64,000 bases of DNA from Planctomicrobium sp051465645 (GTDB taxonomy: Bacteria > Planctomycetota > Planctomycetia > Planctomycetales > Planctomycetaceae). Position 1 is the stretch's first letter. Each line of letters begins with the position of its first letter. A program made the position numbers and the translations under genes. The stretch spans positions 2,976,001-3,040,000 of the forward strand of contig NZ_CP195790.1 of NCBI RefSeq assembly GCF_051465645.1. Direction: 5' to 3'. The notes under the pieces were generated by a model. It was not told the DNA's origin and made no database searches. It was given only the letters and a program-made list of their open reading frames with translations. Below, piece by piece: positions 1 through 9,342 of this stretch.

Positions 1-69
1 CAGAGAGTGGAAGAATCCAATTGCGGGATTCTATGCATCTGGGGGTTGATGAGGAGAGGAAGCGTAACC

Positions 70-1440
70 ATGCAAAACTTGAAATGGATTTCCGCACTGA
101 CCGCATCGCTTTTCGCGATGTTGATGTCAGTCCAAGCGGAAGCTGGGCTGTTCTGCGGAGCGTGTCGGTACCGGAACATTCCAGCCGCCAATTGTGCACC
201 AGCTGGCGACTACTGTACGGCACGAGAATCTTGCGGACCAAAGTACCGGACGGTCCGGGAACGCGTCCTGTGTACAGAAGAGTACACAGAATGCCAGACC
301 GTCTATGACACCTGCACATACCAGGTGCCAGTCACCCGCAGCCGTGTCGTTTACGACACCTGCTATCGTGACGAAACTTACACGACATGCCGACCGGTTT
401 ACAAAACCTGTTACCGTGAAGTTTCTCACACCGTGCGTCGCCCGGTCTATCAGACCTGCTATCGCACCGTCACCTGCAAAATTCGTAAGCCTGTCTATCA
501 GACTTGCTACCGAACAGTGAACTTCACCGTTTGCCGACCAGTTTACAAGACCTGCTACCGTGACGAGTGCTACACCGTCCGTAAGCCTGTCTACCAGACT
601 TGCTATCGCGACGTCTGCCACACCACCTACCGAACTGAAACCGAAACTCGTTACCGCGATGTCTGCCAGACAACTTATCGTGCTGTGACAGAATCAAAGT
701 GCGTTCCAGTTCAATGTGGCGAATGGAAATGTGTCACCGAATGCATTCCAGGTCCAGTTGTTGAACGATGTGTTCGCGGTCCAGGCAAGTTTGTCTTCGA
801 TCCATGCACCTGCACCTGCGTCTGGTGCCCAGGTAAGGCATGCATCCAGAAGATTCAGTGCCCACCACGTACCGTGACAAAACGCGTCTGGTGCCCAAAG
901 ACTGTCATGACGACTCAGACCTGCACACGCATGGTTCCAGAAACCCGCGTCTGCAAAGTTCCTTACACAGTTTGCCGTCGTGTGCCAGTAACTTGTGTCA
1001 AACGAGTTCCTTACACAACCTGCACCTATGTAACACAAACCTGCACACGTCGCGTTCCATACACAACCTGCACCATGGTTCGTGAATGCCGCACCAAGCA
1101 AGTTCCTTACACAACCTGCACCTATGTTGAACAATGCGTCAGCAAACAGGTTCCATACACAACCTGCACATGGACCTGCGAAACTGTCACAAAGCGAGTT
1201 CCATACACAACCTGCAGCTATGTGAAACAATGCCACACACGTAAGGTTCCTTACTGTGTTCCACGTACTGTTTGCGAAACTCACATGGTAACAAAGACCA
1301 AATGTGTCCCTCGCACCGTAACAGTGACAAAGACTCGTTGCGTTCCAAAAATTGTGGTCCGCAAAGTGCCTGTCTGCAATGATCCATGCGTGACAGCTGC
1401 GAACCCAGTTTGTGCCGCACCAGAATCTTGCGTGAACTAA
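70..1440 (+). CDS. YTV-type Cys/Tyr/Val-rich repeat protein, secreted
   Basis: A 456-residue protein made almost wholly of Cys-, Tyr-, Val-, Thr- and Arg-rich repeats after a signal peptide (MQNLKWISALTASLFAML, probable cleavage after AEA). I prefer the ATG at 70 over the upstream in-frame start at 7 because it opens the signal peptide and has a GAGGAGAGG ribosome site just before it. Two blocks of five 16-residue units are visible: one of the form PVYxTCYR (residues about 108-187) and one of the form VPYTTCxxV (about 313-392). These match the YTV family described from planctomycetes, where such proteins are thought to belong to the proteinaceous cell wall; that role here is inference. The many cysteines suggest disulfide cross-linking outside the cytoplasm. 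Followed by a strong terminator, so probably monocistronic. Family call is firm, function is not. Confidence 0.88.
   Translation: MQNLKWISALTASLFAMLMSVQAEAGLFCGACRYRNIPAANCAPAGDYCTARESCGPKYRTVRERVLCTEEYTECQTVYDTCTYQVPVTRSRVVYDTCYRDETYTTCRPVYKTCYREVSHTVRRPVYQTCYRTVTCKIRKPVYQTCYRTVNFTVCRPVYKTCYRDECYTVRKPVYQTCYRDVCHTTYRTETETRYRDVCQTTYRAVTESKCVPVQCGEWKCVTECIPGPVVERCVRGPGKFVFDPCTCTCVWCPGKACIQKIQCPPRTVTKRVWCPKTVMTTQTCTRMVPETRVCKVPYTVCRRVPVTCVKRVPYTTCTYVTQTCTRRVPYTTCTMVRECRTKQVPYTTCTYVEQCVSKQVPYTTCTWTCETVTKRVPYTTCSYVKQCHTRKVPYCVPRTVCETHMVTKTKCVPRTVTVTKTRCVPKIVVRKVPVCNDPCVTAANPVCAAPESCVN
391..630 (+). repeat. Tandem 48-bp coding repeat, block 1 of YTV gene
   Basis: Five consecutive in-frame 48-bp units (starting at 391, 439, 487, 535, 583), each coding for 16 residues beginning R/K-PVY-K/Q-TCYR. 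The protein period is exact while third-codon positions vary, so the repeat is kept by selection on protein rather than by recent DNA amplification. Confidence 0.85.
1006..1245 (+). repeat. Tandem 48-bp coding repeat, block 2 of YTV gene
   Basis: Five consecutive 48-bp units (starting at 1006, 1054, 1102, 1150, 1198), each coding for 16 residues beginning VPYTTC, with a sixth partial unit (VPYC) at 1246. Same period as block 1 but a different consensus, suggesting two separately expanded modules. Confidence 0.85.
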
Positions 1441-1482
1441 CTCTTCACGTCAGATAAGCAGAAATGCACTCCCAGATGCAGG

Positions 1483-1517
1483 ACGGGCGATGGTATTCAC
1501 CATCGCCCGTTTTTTTA
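1483..1517 (+). terminator. Rho-independent terminator after YTV gene
   Basis: Perfect 12-bp stem (1483-1494 with 1499-1510), 4-nt loop ATTC, followed by a run of T from 1510 to 1516. Sits 43 nt after the stop codon. Confidence 0.9.
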
Positions 1518-1643
1518 TTTGCACCTGAGTCCAGTGAGCCAACCCTATCAATGTGCTTCAGGCAGCAAACCCGAATCGACATTGGCAGTCAGACTGACCT
1601 CGTCGCAGATGATGTCATCTTTCGGAAGGACTCATCAGCTTAG

Positions 1644-2819
1644 TTACTTTGCGATGCCGTTTGAGAACGTCTTATAAGACTCGGCGACCTTTTCCACACC
1701 TGCGTCTCCGCCGTGAACCCACAAGCCGTAGACAAACCGAAGTGACTCGCCTTGCTTCAGATCGCGTTTGTGTGCAGGCTGAGCATCTGGTGTCCCTGCT
1801 GTATAAGCACCATCACCAAATGGGTTCACAGAGAACAGTCCATAATCGCGAACGTGATATCGTGACTTCCACGGGTTCTGTGGAGCATCCATGATCGTCA
1901 CGCCGAATTTCTCTTTTCCGACCTTACCGACGTAGTCAATCCACGGTGAAGGACGACCCCAAGTTTCCTTGGTGCTCACTTTTCCTTCTGCATTCGTGAC
2001 AGGTCCGCCGGAGACATTCTCCTGCATGCCATGCGGCATTCGAATTGCGAAAAAGCCCTCTTTCGTGTCGCCGATGTGCACTGATTCTTTGGCCGGACGC
2101 AACGTCGCGTCGTAAGTCATCAGGCGATCTGCAGTGAAGGTGACAAGCGTATCCTGTTCAAGTACTGGCTTGTCTTCTTTGCTGAGCCAGACGGTCGAAT
2201 ACTTGAACGACGCTGTTGGACCACTTCCCTTCACGATCGAAACCTGAGTGGTCGAAACGAGGCTGTCTTCCATCCAGAACTTGATGCCATCGATTTCGTC
2301 AACGGCGAACCAGATCCCTTTATGATGGACGTGGTCATAGAAATCTGGAGCTTTGCGATCTCTGGTATTCGTTGGATTGTCGTTGATCAGTCGAACCACG
2401 ATCCCGGCAACCGGAGCAATATCAGTTCGGGCGATCCATGCATCGCTATCAGCGAGGTAGACCTTGTCGCCGTCGACACGCTTGGCTACCAGAACCTTAC
2501 CAAATGGTGCTGTTTCAGGTTCGCCGGATTCTTTATGCAACGGTGCGACTTCTGACACCACGACAACTTTGCGTTCAGCCGCATCTGGTGGAGCGTCCTT
2601 GCAGGCTTTCGTCAGGAGTTCGTACGCATTCGGTCCTGTCACTGGATAGAAAAGCGGCTTCCGCCGATCCAATCCAAACCGGAAGACGGTGAACACGTCT
2701 TTCCCGATCATGACTTTGACCCCGTTCCGTTCCATTTCGAGTGTGACCGACTGTTCACCGGCGAACACAGAATTGCAACACAACGCGAGAAACAAGAACA
2801 GCAACGGGATTCGTTTCAT
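1644..2819 (-). CDS. PmoA/DUF6807 family secreted protein
   Basis: 391 residues with a clear signal peptide (MKRIPLLFLFLALCCNSVFA). The region about 130-390, with NPTNTRDRK, a DHVHHKGIWFAVDEIDG segment and a later YGLFSVNPFGDGAY, looks like the DUF6807 (PmoA) family common in planctomycete genomes; the family is a beta-rich fold often near sugar-metabolism genes and has no proven activity despite the name. GGAG lies 8 nt before the ATG at 2819, supporting this start. It converges on the YTV gene. No partner gene is evident next to it. Family assignment is from remembered sequence features and is fairly sure; function unknown. Confidence 0.78.
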   Translation of the reverse strand: MKRIPLLFLFLALCCNSVFAGEQSVTLEMERNGVKVMIGKDVFTVFRFGLDRRKPLFYPVTGPNAYELLTKACKDAPPDAAERKVVVVSEVAPLHKESGEPETAPFGKVLVAKRVDGDKVYLADSDAWIARTDIAPVAGIVVRLINDNPTNTRDRKAPDFYDHVHHKGIWFAVDEIDGIKFWMEDSLVSTTQVSIVKGSGPTASFKYSTVWLSKEDKPVLEQDTLVTFTADRLMTYDATLRPAKESVHIGDTKEGFFAIRMPHGMQENVSGGPVTNAEGKVSTKETWGRPSPWIDYVGKVGKEKFGVTIMDAPQNPWKSRYHVRDYGLFSVNPFGDGAYTAGTPDAQPAHKRDLKQGESLRFVYGLWVHGGDAGVEKVAESYKTFSNGIAK

Positions 2820-3140
2820 AAATTCTCCAGTTAGTAATTAGCCAGGCGTGCTTTCTTGTGCCCGCAACTCAGAAGGAACGGCAATCCGGTTCCACCGCCT
2901 CACTCTCATCACCAAGACATCGAATAGGGCTTGGAATGAGAAAAATGACCTGATGTCACCGATCAGGCAACAAGGCATCATATTGAAGCAAGAAGAGCAT
3001 ACTTCAATAAAAATGGATGGATTCTGTTGCATTGAACCGCCATTTCACCTGAGCGTCAAGGGCGCGGATTTTCGCCGTCGTGCAGAGCCTGGGTTTCTCA
3101 TCCTTCTCACTCTCCCCGCCCTTCTCTATGATGTGAGACT
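2820..3140. other. Intergenic region between divergent genes
   Basis: About 320 bases separating the minus-strand PmoA-like gene and aroC. It must hold both promoters but I see no convincing consensus boxes. An open frame here runs on into aroC in another frame and looks spurious. Confidence 0.4.
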
Positions 3141-4352
3141 ATGGCAGGAAATTCATTCGGACAATCGTTTCGTATCACCACGGCAGGCGAAAGCCATGGC
3201 CCGGGGAATGTCGTAATCATCGACGGAGTTCCAGCAGGAATTCCGCTCTCAGTTGAGGATCTGCGAGTCGACTTGCAACGACGCAAGCCAGGCCAAAGCA
3301 AGATCGTTACTCAACGCAAAGAGGACGATGAACCAGAAATTCTCTCTGGTGTGTTCGAAGGCAAAACCACCGGCACAAGTCTCGCGATCCTGATCCGCAA
3401 TCAGGATCAGCGCAGCAAAGACTACAACGACATCAAAGATGTTTACCGCCCCGGTCATGCTGATTACAGCTATGACGCAAAATATGGAGGGCACCGCGAC
3501 TATCGTGGCGGTGGTCGGGCAAGTGCTCGCGAAACAACTGCCCGTGTCGCCGCTGGCGTCGTTGCCAAAAAACTGCTGCGCCAAGCTTTTGGTGGCGAAG
3601 TCGTCGGGTTCGTTTCGCAAGTTGGAAATATTCTCGCCGACATTTCAGATCCAGCCTCGATCACACAGGATCAGGTTGAGTTTCTGCCCAATGGCGAACC
3701 AAACATCATTCGCTGCCCGGACCTGAATGCAGCGGAAAAGATGATCGCCCTGATCGATCAATGCCGCAAAGAACAGGACTCGATCGGCGGAGCGGCACAC
3801 ATTGTTGCGACCGGAATTCCTCCAGGATTAGGCGAACCTGTCTTCGACAAGATCAAAGCCGATCTGGCCAAAGCATTGTTCAGCATCCCAGCAGTCCTGG
3901 GTGTCGAATACGGCGTCGGCTTTGGCTGCACCACGATGCGTGGAAGTGAGAACAACGATCCTTTTGCTTGCCGTCTCGACGAAGAAGGCGAAAAAGAGAT
4001 CTACACCACTTCAAACCGTCATGGGGGAATGCTCGGCGGAATTACGACAGGAATGCCGTTGATTCTCCGTGCTGCAGTAAAGCCGACCAGCAGCCTGCCG
4101 ATTCCACAGCAGACCGTCGACCGCAGCGGAACACCGACCACGGTCAGCACAAAGGGACGTCACGATCCTTGTCTGTTATCACGTTTCATTCCAGTCGCAG
4201 AAGCTATGGTTGCAATCGTCATTGCAGACCACTGGCTACGTTGGGTCGGTCAGTATTTTGGAGCAGGCGGAGACAACTGGGAGCACTCCTGCGGCGAAGA
4301 CTGTGACCACGATCATGATCACAGCCATGACCATGGACACGACCACGGCTAA
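3141..4352 (+). CDS. aroC: Chorismate synthase with His/Asp-rich C-terminal tail
   Basis: Converts 5-enolpyruvylshikimate-3-phosphate to chorismate using reduced FMN, the last step of the shikimate pathway, in the cytoplasm. Family signatures are intact: TAGESHG with the conserved His at residue 19, RPGHADYSYDAKYG from residue 103, the RGGGRASARET loop, FGCTTMRGSE near 260, NRHGGMLGGITTG, and GRHDP near 339. The core ends at about residue 380. The last 22 residues (382-403) are an extra tail with 8 His, 6 Asp and 2 Cys, resembling metal-storage tails of nickel or zinc chaperones; this is not part of the usual enzyme and its role is unknown. Encoded alone, 104 nt before the next gene. Enzyme call is certain. 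Confidence 0.97.
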   Translation: MAGNSFGQSFRITTAGESHGPGNVVIIDGVPAGIPLSVEDLRVDLQRRKPGQSKIVTQRKEDDEPEILSGVFEGKTTGTSLAILIRNQDQRSKDYNDIKDVYRPGHADYSYDAKYGGHRDYRGGGRASARETTARVAAGVVAKKLLRQAFGGEVVGFVSQVGNILADISDPASITQDQVEFLPNGEPNIIRCPDLNAAEKMIALIDQCRKEQDSIGGAAHIVATGIPPGLGEPVFDKIKADLAKALFSIPAVLGVEYGVGFGCTTMRGSENNDPFACRLDEEGEKEIYTTSNRHGGMLGGITTGMPLILRAAVKPTSSLPIPQQTVDRSGTPTTVSTKGRHDPCLLSRFIPVAEAMVAIVIADHWLRWVGQYFGAGGDNWEHSCGEDCDHDHDHSHDHGHDHG

Positions 4353-4456
4353 GCCAGTTTAGTCTGGCGTTGCGTCGACGGCACGTTGAGTTTTGCGATC
4401 ACTTCGCCTCATGCAGAGAGTTCGACAATACAGTCATTCGAGCCGGAGCCGCATCG

Positions 4457-6802
4457 ATGTCAGCGGGATTGAACACTGAACGGGAATCGCCCTTAAAACG
4501 CTGGGCTCCTATTCTGGTCATCCTCTGGCTGGCGGTTTATTGGTTCCTGTTCTTCACGTCTCGACTTCCGAATTCGTCCAACTCGCAAGGATCGCTGTAC
4601 CGATCTGACGTCGTGTTTATGCTGCCGGAGATCTATGCCAGCCTGGCTGGAGATCCTGCTTCCACGACATCAGGCCTCCAGTACCTGCCGCAGCGATTCT
4701 GGCCAGCCGTTCTCGCCGCGTTCATTGTCGGGTCGTCATTCTCTCTGGGGAATCTGATCCTCCGTGGGCTCAAGCTCACCACTGGCATCGACAAGCTGAG
4801 TCAGATTGCCATTGCAGGCGGCATCGGGTTATCCGCGACGTCGTTGCTGACACTCACGCTAGGAGTGGCCGGACTGTTATCACGTCCACTGTTCGTCGCC
4901 ATTTTTCTGTTGATCAACATTGCCGAATGCTGGTTCGAATATCAGCACCGAAAACAGAAGAAACCTGTCCCCGCAGAGCATGCATTTCGGCCACATCCGA
5001 TGATGTGGGTCTGCCTGATCGTTGCAGTTCCGTTTCTGTGGTGCATGCTGCTGGGATCGCTCCTGCCCCCGACCGACTTTGACGTGAAGGAATACCATCT
5101 CGGCGGCCCCAAGGAATACTTCCTCACAGGTTCAGTCCACTTCCTCCCACACAACGTCTACACCAGCTTTCCCTTCTTAACCGAAATGCTGCTGCTGGTC
5201 GGGATGGTTCTATACGGAGGCTGGGAACAGGGAGCCCTCGTTGGACAGGCAGTGCTGATGGCGTTTGCCCCAACGACGGCACTGGGAGTTTACGCGGTTG
5301 CGCGTCGACTTTCCGGAGAAGCGGCCGGCTGGCTCGCAGCCTTAATTTATCTGACGATCCCCTGGACTTATCGTATTTCCATCATCGCCTACACCGAAGG
5401 GGCCTTGTGTGGATACGTCGTGCTGACTCTTCTGGCCTTCTTCATCTGGCGAGACCATCGTCAATCAGCTGACTCCGCGATCAAGAGCGATGCGTGGTCA
5501 CGCTGGGGTTGTCTGGTCATTGGTCTGCTGGCAGGAAGCGCGGTCTCCACCAAATACCCCGGCATGATTCTGGTCGCGATTCCATTTGGCCTCGCCATCC
5601 TGCTGACCGAACTTGGTTCCTTCAAACCGTCCACTGAACGAATTCGTTCCACAGTGACGATGTGCCTGCTCTACACCCTCGGAGTGCTGATCACATTTGG
5701 CCCGTGGATGTTGAAGAACCTTGTCGAAACCGGAAACCCTGTTTACCCGTTGCTCTATTCCCTCTTTGGGGGAGCCGACTGGAACGCAGAACTTCAGGCG
5801 AAGTGGAAAGACGCACACCCTTCACTGCTGTTCAAACCCGGTTGGGGCGATGTGCGTGGCGTGCTGTACGAGAACGACTGGCAATCCCCTCTTTTATTCG
5901 GCCTTGCTCCGCTCGCACTGGTGTTTCAGAGAAAACGGGGGATCGTTGAAACCGCAGGATTCGCATTCTTGCTGTTTGCAATGTGGTATCTCTTCACTCA
6001 CCGCATTGACCGATTCTGGGTGCCGATGAATTCGGTGATGGCCGTCCTTGCAGGCTGTGGACTGGTCGGAACACTGGGACTGAAACACTTCGCCTCAACA
6101 CGCACTCCAGTTGAATCCCAAAAGAAGAAACAGCGAAAGCAAACGGCAGTCCCCCAGACTGACCCCGCTGGCCTCCTCAAGAATGTTGTCGTTGTTTCGC
6201 TCGTCGCAGGCGCCATCGTCTACAACTTCGCCTTCATTACGACTGCGAAGTGCGGGTTCAACGGTTACCTGATGGACTATAAAGCCGCTCGCGAGCAAAC
6301 ACTGACGCGATCCATCGCGGTCGTTGAAGCGATGAATCTTCCACCTGATGCAAAGGTGCTTTTCGTTGGGGAAGCAGAGATCTTTGACGCCCGCTTCCCG
6401 TATGCGTATTGCACGGTCTTCGACAAGAATCTGCTGGAAGAATGGACTTCCCGACCAGACGGAAACAAAGGATGGACACTCCTCAGTCAGGACGAGATTC
6501 TCACCAAGCTCCGTGAGGAAAAGATCACGCACGTTTTCGTCAACTGGAACGAAATCCTGCGATACCGCACAACCTATCGCTTCACCGATTTCGTCTCTCC
6601 GGATCGCATGCAACAGTTCGTTGATGCAGGTATCCTGAGTCCGATTGTGTTACCGGATCAGGAAGTGTTGCGTCCCTGGGAGAGCGTTGACGCAAGCTGG
6701 CAGCAAGAAATTGATCGCTGGGGACCAGAGTTGAAACTGAACTATGGAAACATCCCTGCCATGCTGCAGTTTCAGGCGTATCGCGTCGCCGAACCGGAAT
6801 AG
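4457..6802 (+). CDS. Polytopic membrane glycosyltransferase-like protein (ArnT/PMT type)
   Basis: About 781 residues. The start at 4457 is preferred over 4370 because it has GGAG about 8 nt upstream and opens directly before the first membrane segment (WAPILVILWLAVYWFLFF). Roughly a dozen hydrophobic segments fill residues 15-600, with a loop carrying PPTDFDVKEYHLGGPKEY after the fourth, then a soluble C-terminal part (about 610-781). Architecture matches GT-C fold glycosyltransferases (dolichyl-phosphate-mannose or ArnT-like, PF13231), in which an acidic residue in the first large loop is catalytic; the DFDVKEYH loop could serve. Likely moves a lipid-linked sugar on the outer face of the cytoplasmic membrane. 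Acceptor and donor cannot be told. Convergent with holA. Confidence 0.7.
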   Translation: MSAGLNTERESPLKRWAPILVILWLAVYWFLFFTSRLPNSSNSQGSLYRSDVVFMLPEIYASLAGDPASTTSGLQYLPQRFWPAVLAAFIVGSSFSLGNLILRGLKLTTGIDKLSQIAIAGGIGLSATSLLTLTLGVAGLLSRPLFVAIFLLINIAECWFEYQHRKQKKPVPAEHAFRPHPMMWVCLIVAVPFLWCMLLGSLLPPTDFDVKEYHLGGPKEYFLTGSVHFLPHNVYTSFPFLTEMLLLVGMVLYGGWEQGALVGQAVLMAFAPTTALGVYAVARRLSGEAAGWLAALIYLTIPWTYRISIIAYTEGALCGYVVLTLLAFFIWRDHRQSADSAIKSDAWSRWGCLVIGLLAGSAVSTKYPGMILVAIPFGLAILLTELGSFKPSTERIRSTVTMCLLYTLGVLITFGPWMLKNLVETGNPVYPLLYSLFGGADWNAELQAKWKDAHPSLLFKPGWGDVRGVLYENDWQSPLLFGLAPLALVFQRKRGIVETAGFAFLLFAMWYLFTHRIDRFWVPMNSVMAVLAGCGLVGTLGLKHFASTRTPVESQKKKQRKQTAVPQTDPAGLLKNVVVVSLVAGAIVYNFAFITTAKCGFNGYLMDYKAAREQTLTRSIAVVEAMNLPPDAKVLFVGEAEIFDARFPYAYCTVFDKNLLEEWTSRPDGNKGWTLLSQDEILTKLREEKITHVFVNWNEILRYRTTYRFTDFVSPDRMQQFVDAGILSPIVLPDQEVLRPWESVDASWQQEIDRWGPELKLNYGNIPAMLQFQAYRVAEPE

Positions 6803-6820
6803 CACACCGAACAAACGCGA

Positions 6821-7849
6821 CTACTGGCGAGCGTGTTCAATCTCGATGGGAACCCCTGAGAGCCAGAGGACCAATTGCTCCAGTTGCACTTGTTCCGGCA
6901 ACCGGCTTCCGCCTTTCAGGCCATAATCCGCCTTCGCAAGCGTTTCGAGAATCGTCTCTGCCCGTTGGCGACGAATTCGCCGCAGATACTTTTCGTAAAG
7001 CGGGATGTCCTTCGGGAAGACACCAGCATCACGCAGGGCCTGAGTGAGCGTCCCCCCTTGCCGTGACTTCTCTGTCGCCACCGCAATTTTCCGAAAGACG
7101 AAGTTCAATCCCCCGAGAATCTTTGGCCCCGGTTCGCCTGCATACAGCAACTTGCTCAGACAGGTGACGGCAGCATCGACGTTTCCATCTCGAATGGCAT
7201 CAACCATCGACCAGGTTGTCTCCGCCTTCCACCCGCCCACCAATTTCCGGACGTCGTCTTCATCGATGGTTTCTCGATCACCGACGTAAGACGATAGCTT
7301 GCCGAGTTCCTGATCGAGCAATCCGAGGCCATTCCCAACCAAGGCAGGCAGCAATGCAGCGGCGGATGAGACAAGCTGCTTCTGATAAACCTCTTTTGCC
7401 TGCGTGACGAGCCACTTATCAAGTCGCTGTCCTGTCAGGTCAGAACACTCAATCTCCAACCCGTCGGCATCGACCTTCTTCGCAAGGCGTGTGTTCTTAC
7501 GCCATGTCTTCACATCCAGCACCAGCACGGAACGTTTGCTCGGCTTCTCGGCGTAGTTCTCCAGTTGAGCACGGAAGTTTGTGATAAAATCGTCAGCGTC
7601 ATCGACGACCACAATCTTCTGATCCGAAAACATCGAGACCATCAGCAATTCGTCGCGGACAGTTTTGAAATCGAGATCTTTCCCCGGAAATCGGGTCAGT
7701 CCGATCGAATCGTCGACTCCTCCGCCCAGAATCTTCTGGCAGAGCGCGGTCATCGTCGCGGCCTTCAAATGCCGCTCGGCGCCGTGCAGAATGATCAGCC
7801 CGACGTTCTCGGCCGCTTTCGTTTTCCGTAAAAAGTCAGTGGCGTGCAT
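6821..7849 (-). CDS. holA: DNA polymerase III delta subunit
   Basis: 342 residues with the layout of the clamp-loader delta subunit: an N-terminal nucleotide-binding-like fold without a Walker P-loop (LIILHGAERHLKAATMTALC), the segment LLMVSMFSDQKIVVVDDADDF, a central LLPALVGNGLGLLDQELGKLSSYVG, and the C-terminal collar helices ending in QVQLEQLVLWLSG. Delta opens the beta sliding clamp during loading at replication forks. The start at 7849 (MHATDFLRKT) is chosen because the 25 residues encoded upstream do not look like the family. Divergent from the phosphohexomutase-like gene. Confidence 0.88.
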   Translation of the reverse strand: MHATDFLRKTKAAENVGLIILHGAERHLKAATMTALCQKILGGGVDDSIGLTRFPGKDLDFKTVRDELLMVSMFSDQKIVVVDDADDFITNFRAQLENYAEKPSKRSVLVLDVKTWRKNTRLAKKVDADGLEIECSDLTGQRLDKWLVTQAKEVYQKQLVSSAAALLPALVGNGLGLLDQELGKLSSYVGDRETIDEDDVRKLVGGWKAETTWSMVDAIRDGNVDAAVTCLSKLLYAGEPGPKILGGLNFVFRKIAVATEKSRQGGTLTQALRDAGVFPKDIPLYEKYLRRIRRQRAETILETLAKADYGLKGGSRLPEQVQLEQLVLWLSGVPIEIEHARQ

Positions 7850-8029
7850 TGTCTCAGATTGACCTGATCCGCAATTTCGGTCTAGTGTTTCAGTCAGTTG
7901 AACGGCTTTGCCTGCTCCCCGCAAGTCACCGGAATGAATAAGTTCCCGCTGCCGGAATCCGAGTCAGTTTCCCGGCAAACAACCATTACATCAGGGCTGG
8001 CTGTTTCGACGGGATTGAAGTTGAAATTC

Positions 8030-9292
8030 ATGGAAGATCGCACCTCGCTGCCACTGATCGAATCGGACGAGGACAGATATCTCTGTCCGGGCGACCGGCA
8101 ACCGATTTCCCGTTCGCTCCATCTGGCTCGACTCGCAAACGGACATCTGGCCTGTCGGAACTGCGATCGACGCAACGAAACGGGATCACTCCCCGGTGCA
8201 GTCACTCGACTTCTCAACGGCTCCAAACCTTATCAGGAACTGGAATTTGATCTGTCACATGGAATTCGTGGGCAGTATCTGAATCAGCTGACGCGAGAAC
8301 GGGTTTCATCAATAGTGCAATGCCTGATCGATCAGGTCGACGAGCAACTCAGGACCGCGACTGAAGAGAATCAGCGCACACGCGGAGCATTTCACATTGT
8401 CGTCGGATACGACCAGCGCCCCGCCTCTCCTGATCTCTCCATTGGAGTCGTTCAAGCTCTGAAACAGTCTTCTGTGGACATCATCGATGTCGGGCAGGTC
8501 AGTCGGCCGACATTCGATTTCGCGATGGATCAGTACCGCCCCCACCTGGGGATTTATGTCACTGGAGGAAACAAGCCCGCCGGATGGAATGGGCTGGATC
8601 TTGTCGATTCAAACGGAGTTGCCTGGCTCACCGAATCACGTCTGGCAGACTTTCAGAAACGTCTCACTCAAGGGCAATACCGATTGGGGCGCACCAGCGG
8701 GCGTTATGTTCCCGTCGATATTCAACACGATTACAAAACGGCAATCAGCCACCAGTTTCACGCTTTGCGACCGTTGCGACTGGGCATCACCTGCACAGAC
8801 ACTGCACTTCGCGAAACGCTGCGACAGCTGCTTGAGCAAACCCCGTGCGATGTCCGATTCCTGCAAACCGGCGCAAGCAGCTCACTTGATTGGGGAGGCA
8901 AGTCACTTCCAGATCTGGTTTGCGAGCGACACCTCGATCTCGGGTTCGCACTCGAACAGGACGGTCGGGCCTGTCAGATCATTGATGAAACAGGAAGAGA
9001 ACTGGCCGTAGATGACATCGTCGGTCTGCTGCTGACGCCGTATGAAGATCTACCGGACGGAATCCAGGAACTCGCCGCTCAGATTCGGGTGAATTCTCCA
9101 CCGGAACGCGAACTCCGGGAGCAGCAGAGACGACATCAAATTCCAGTTGTTGCTGACGACAACGGTCGGGTCTGGTTTCTGGACGAATCCCCTGAGTGCG
9201 ACGGAATTCAGACGCTCGCGCGCGTACTTGAAGTCCTGAGCCTATCGGAACGCCCGGCCTCGCAATTCCGTACGAGACCGGCCCCGAAATAG
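8030..9292 (+). CDS. Degenerate phosphohexomutase-like protein with N-terminal zinc ribbon
   Basis: 420 residues from ATG 8030 (alternatives: ATG 7934 or TTG 7898; none has a strong ribosome site). The first 45 residues hold a likely zinc site (CPGD at 19-22, CRNC at 42-45). The rest follows the phosphoglucomutase/phosphomannomutase fold: HGIRGQYLNQLTRE near 72, VVGYDQRPAS near 125, then IYVTGGNKPAGWNGL where active enzymes have TASHNP, and LEQDGRA near 308-314 where active enzymes have the metal loop DGDxDR. The catalytic Ser and the Asp triad are therefore missing, so it is probably not a working mutase. It may bind a sugar phosphate as a sensor or partner; that is inference. Family placement by motif order; fairly confident. 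Function unknown. Confidence 0.68.
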   Translation: MEDRTSLPLIESDEDRYLCPGDRQPISRSLHLARLANGHLACRNCDRRNETGSLPGAVTRLLNGSKPYQELEFDLSHGIRGQYLNQLTRERVSSIVQCLIDQVDEQLRTATEENQRTRGAFHIVVGYDQRPASPDLSIGVVQALKQSSVDIIDVGQVSRPTFDFAMDQYRPHLGIYVTGGNKPAGWNGLDLVDSNGVAWLTESRLADFQKRLTQGQYRLGRTSGRYVPVDIQHDYKTAISHQFHALRPLRLGITCTDTALRETLRQLLEQTPCDVRFLQTGASSSLDWGGKSLPDLVCERHLDLGFALEQDGRACQIIDETGRELAVDDIVGLLLTPYEDLPDGIQELAAQIRVNSPPERELREQQRRHQIPVVADDNGRVWFLDESPECDGIQTLARVLEVLSLSERPASQFRTRPAPK

Positions 9293-9342
9293 CGATCACT
9301 TCTCGCGATTCGCTTTGCAAACAACAGATGCTGCAGCGCTGT

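Noticed and set aside
391..1245. Regular 48-bp repeats as a possible CRISPR array or minisatellite
   Set aside because: Units are contiguous, in frame and coding, with no spacers; they are protein repeats.
2848..3216. Plus-strand frame running into aroC
   Set aside because: Overlaps the start of aroC in another frame and has no family features.
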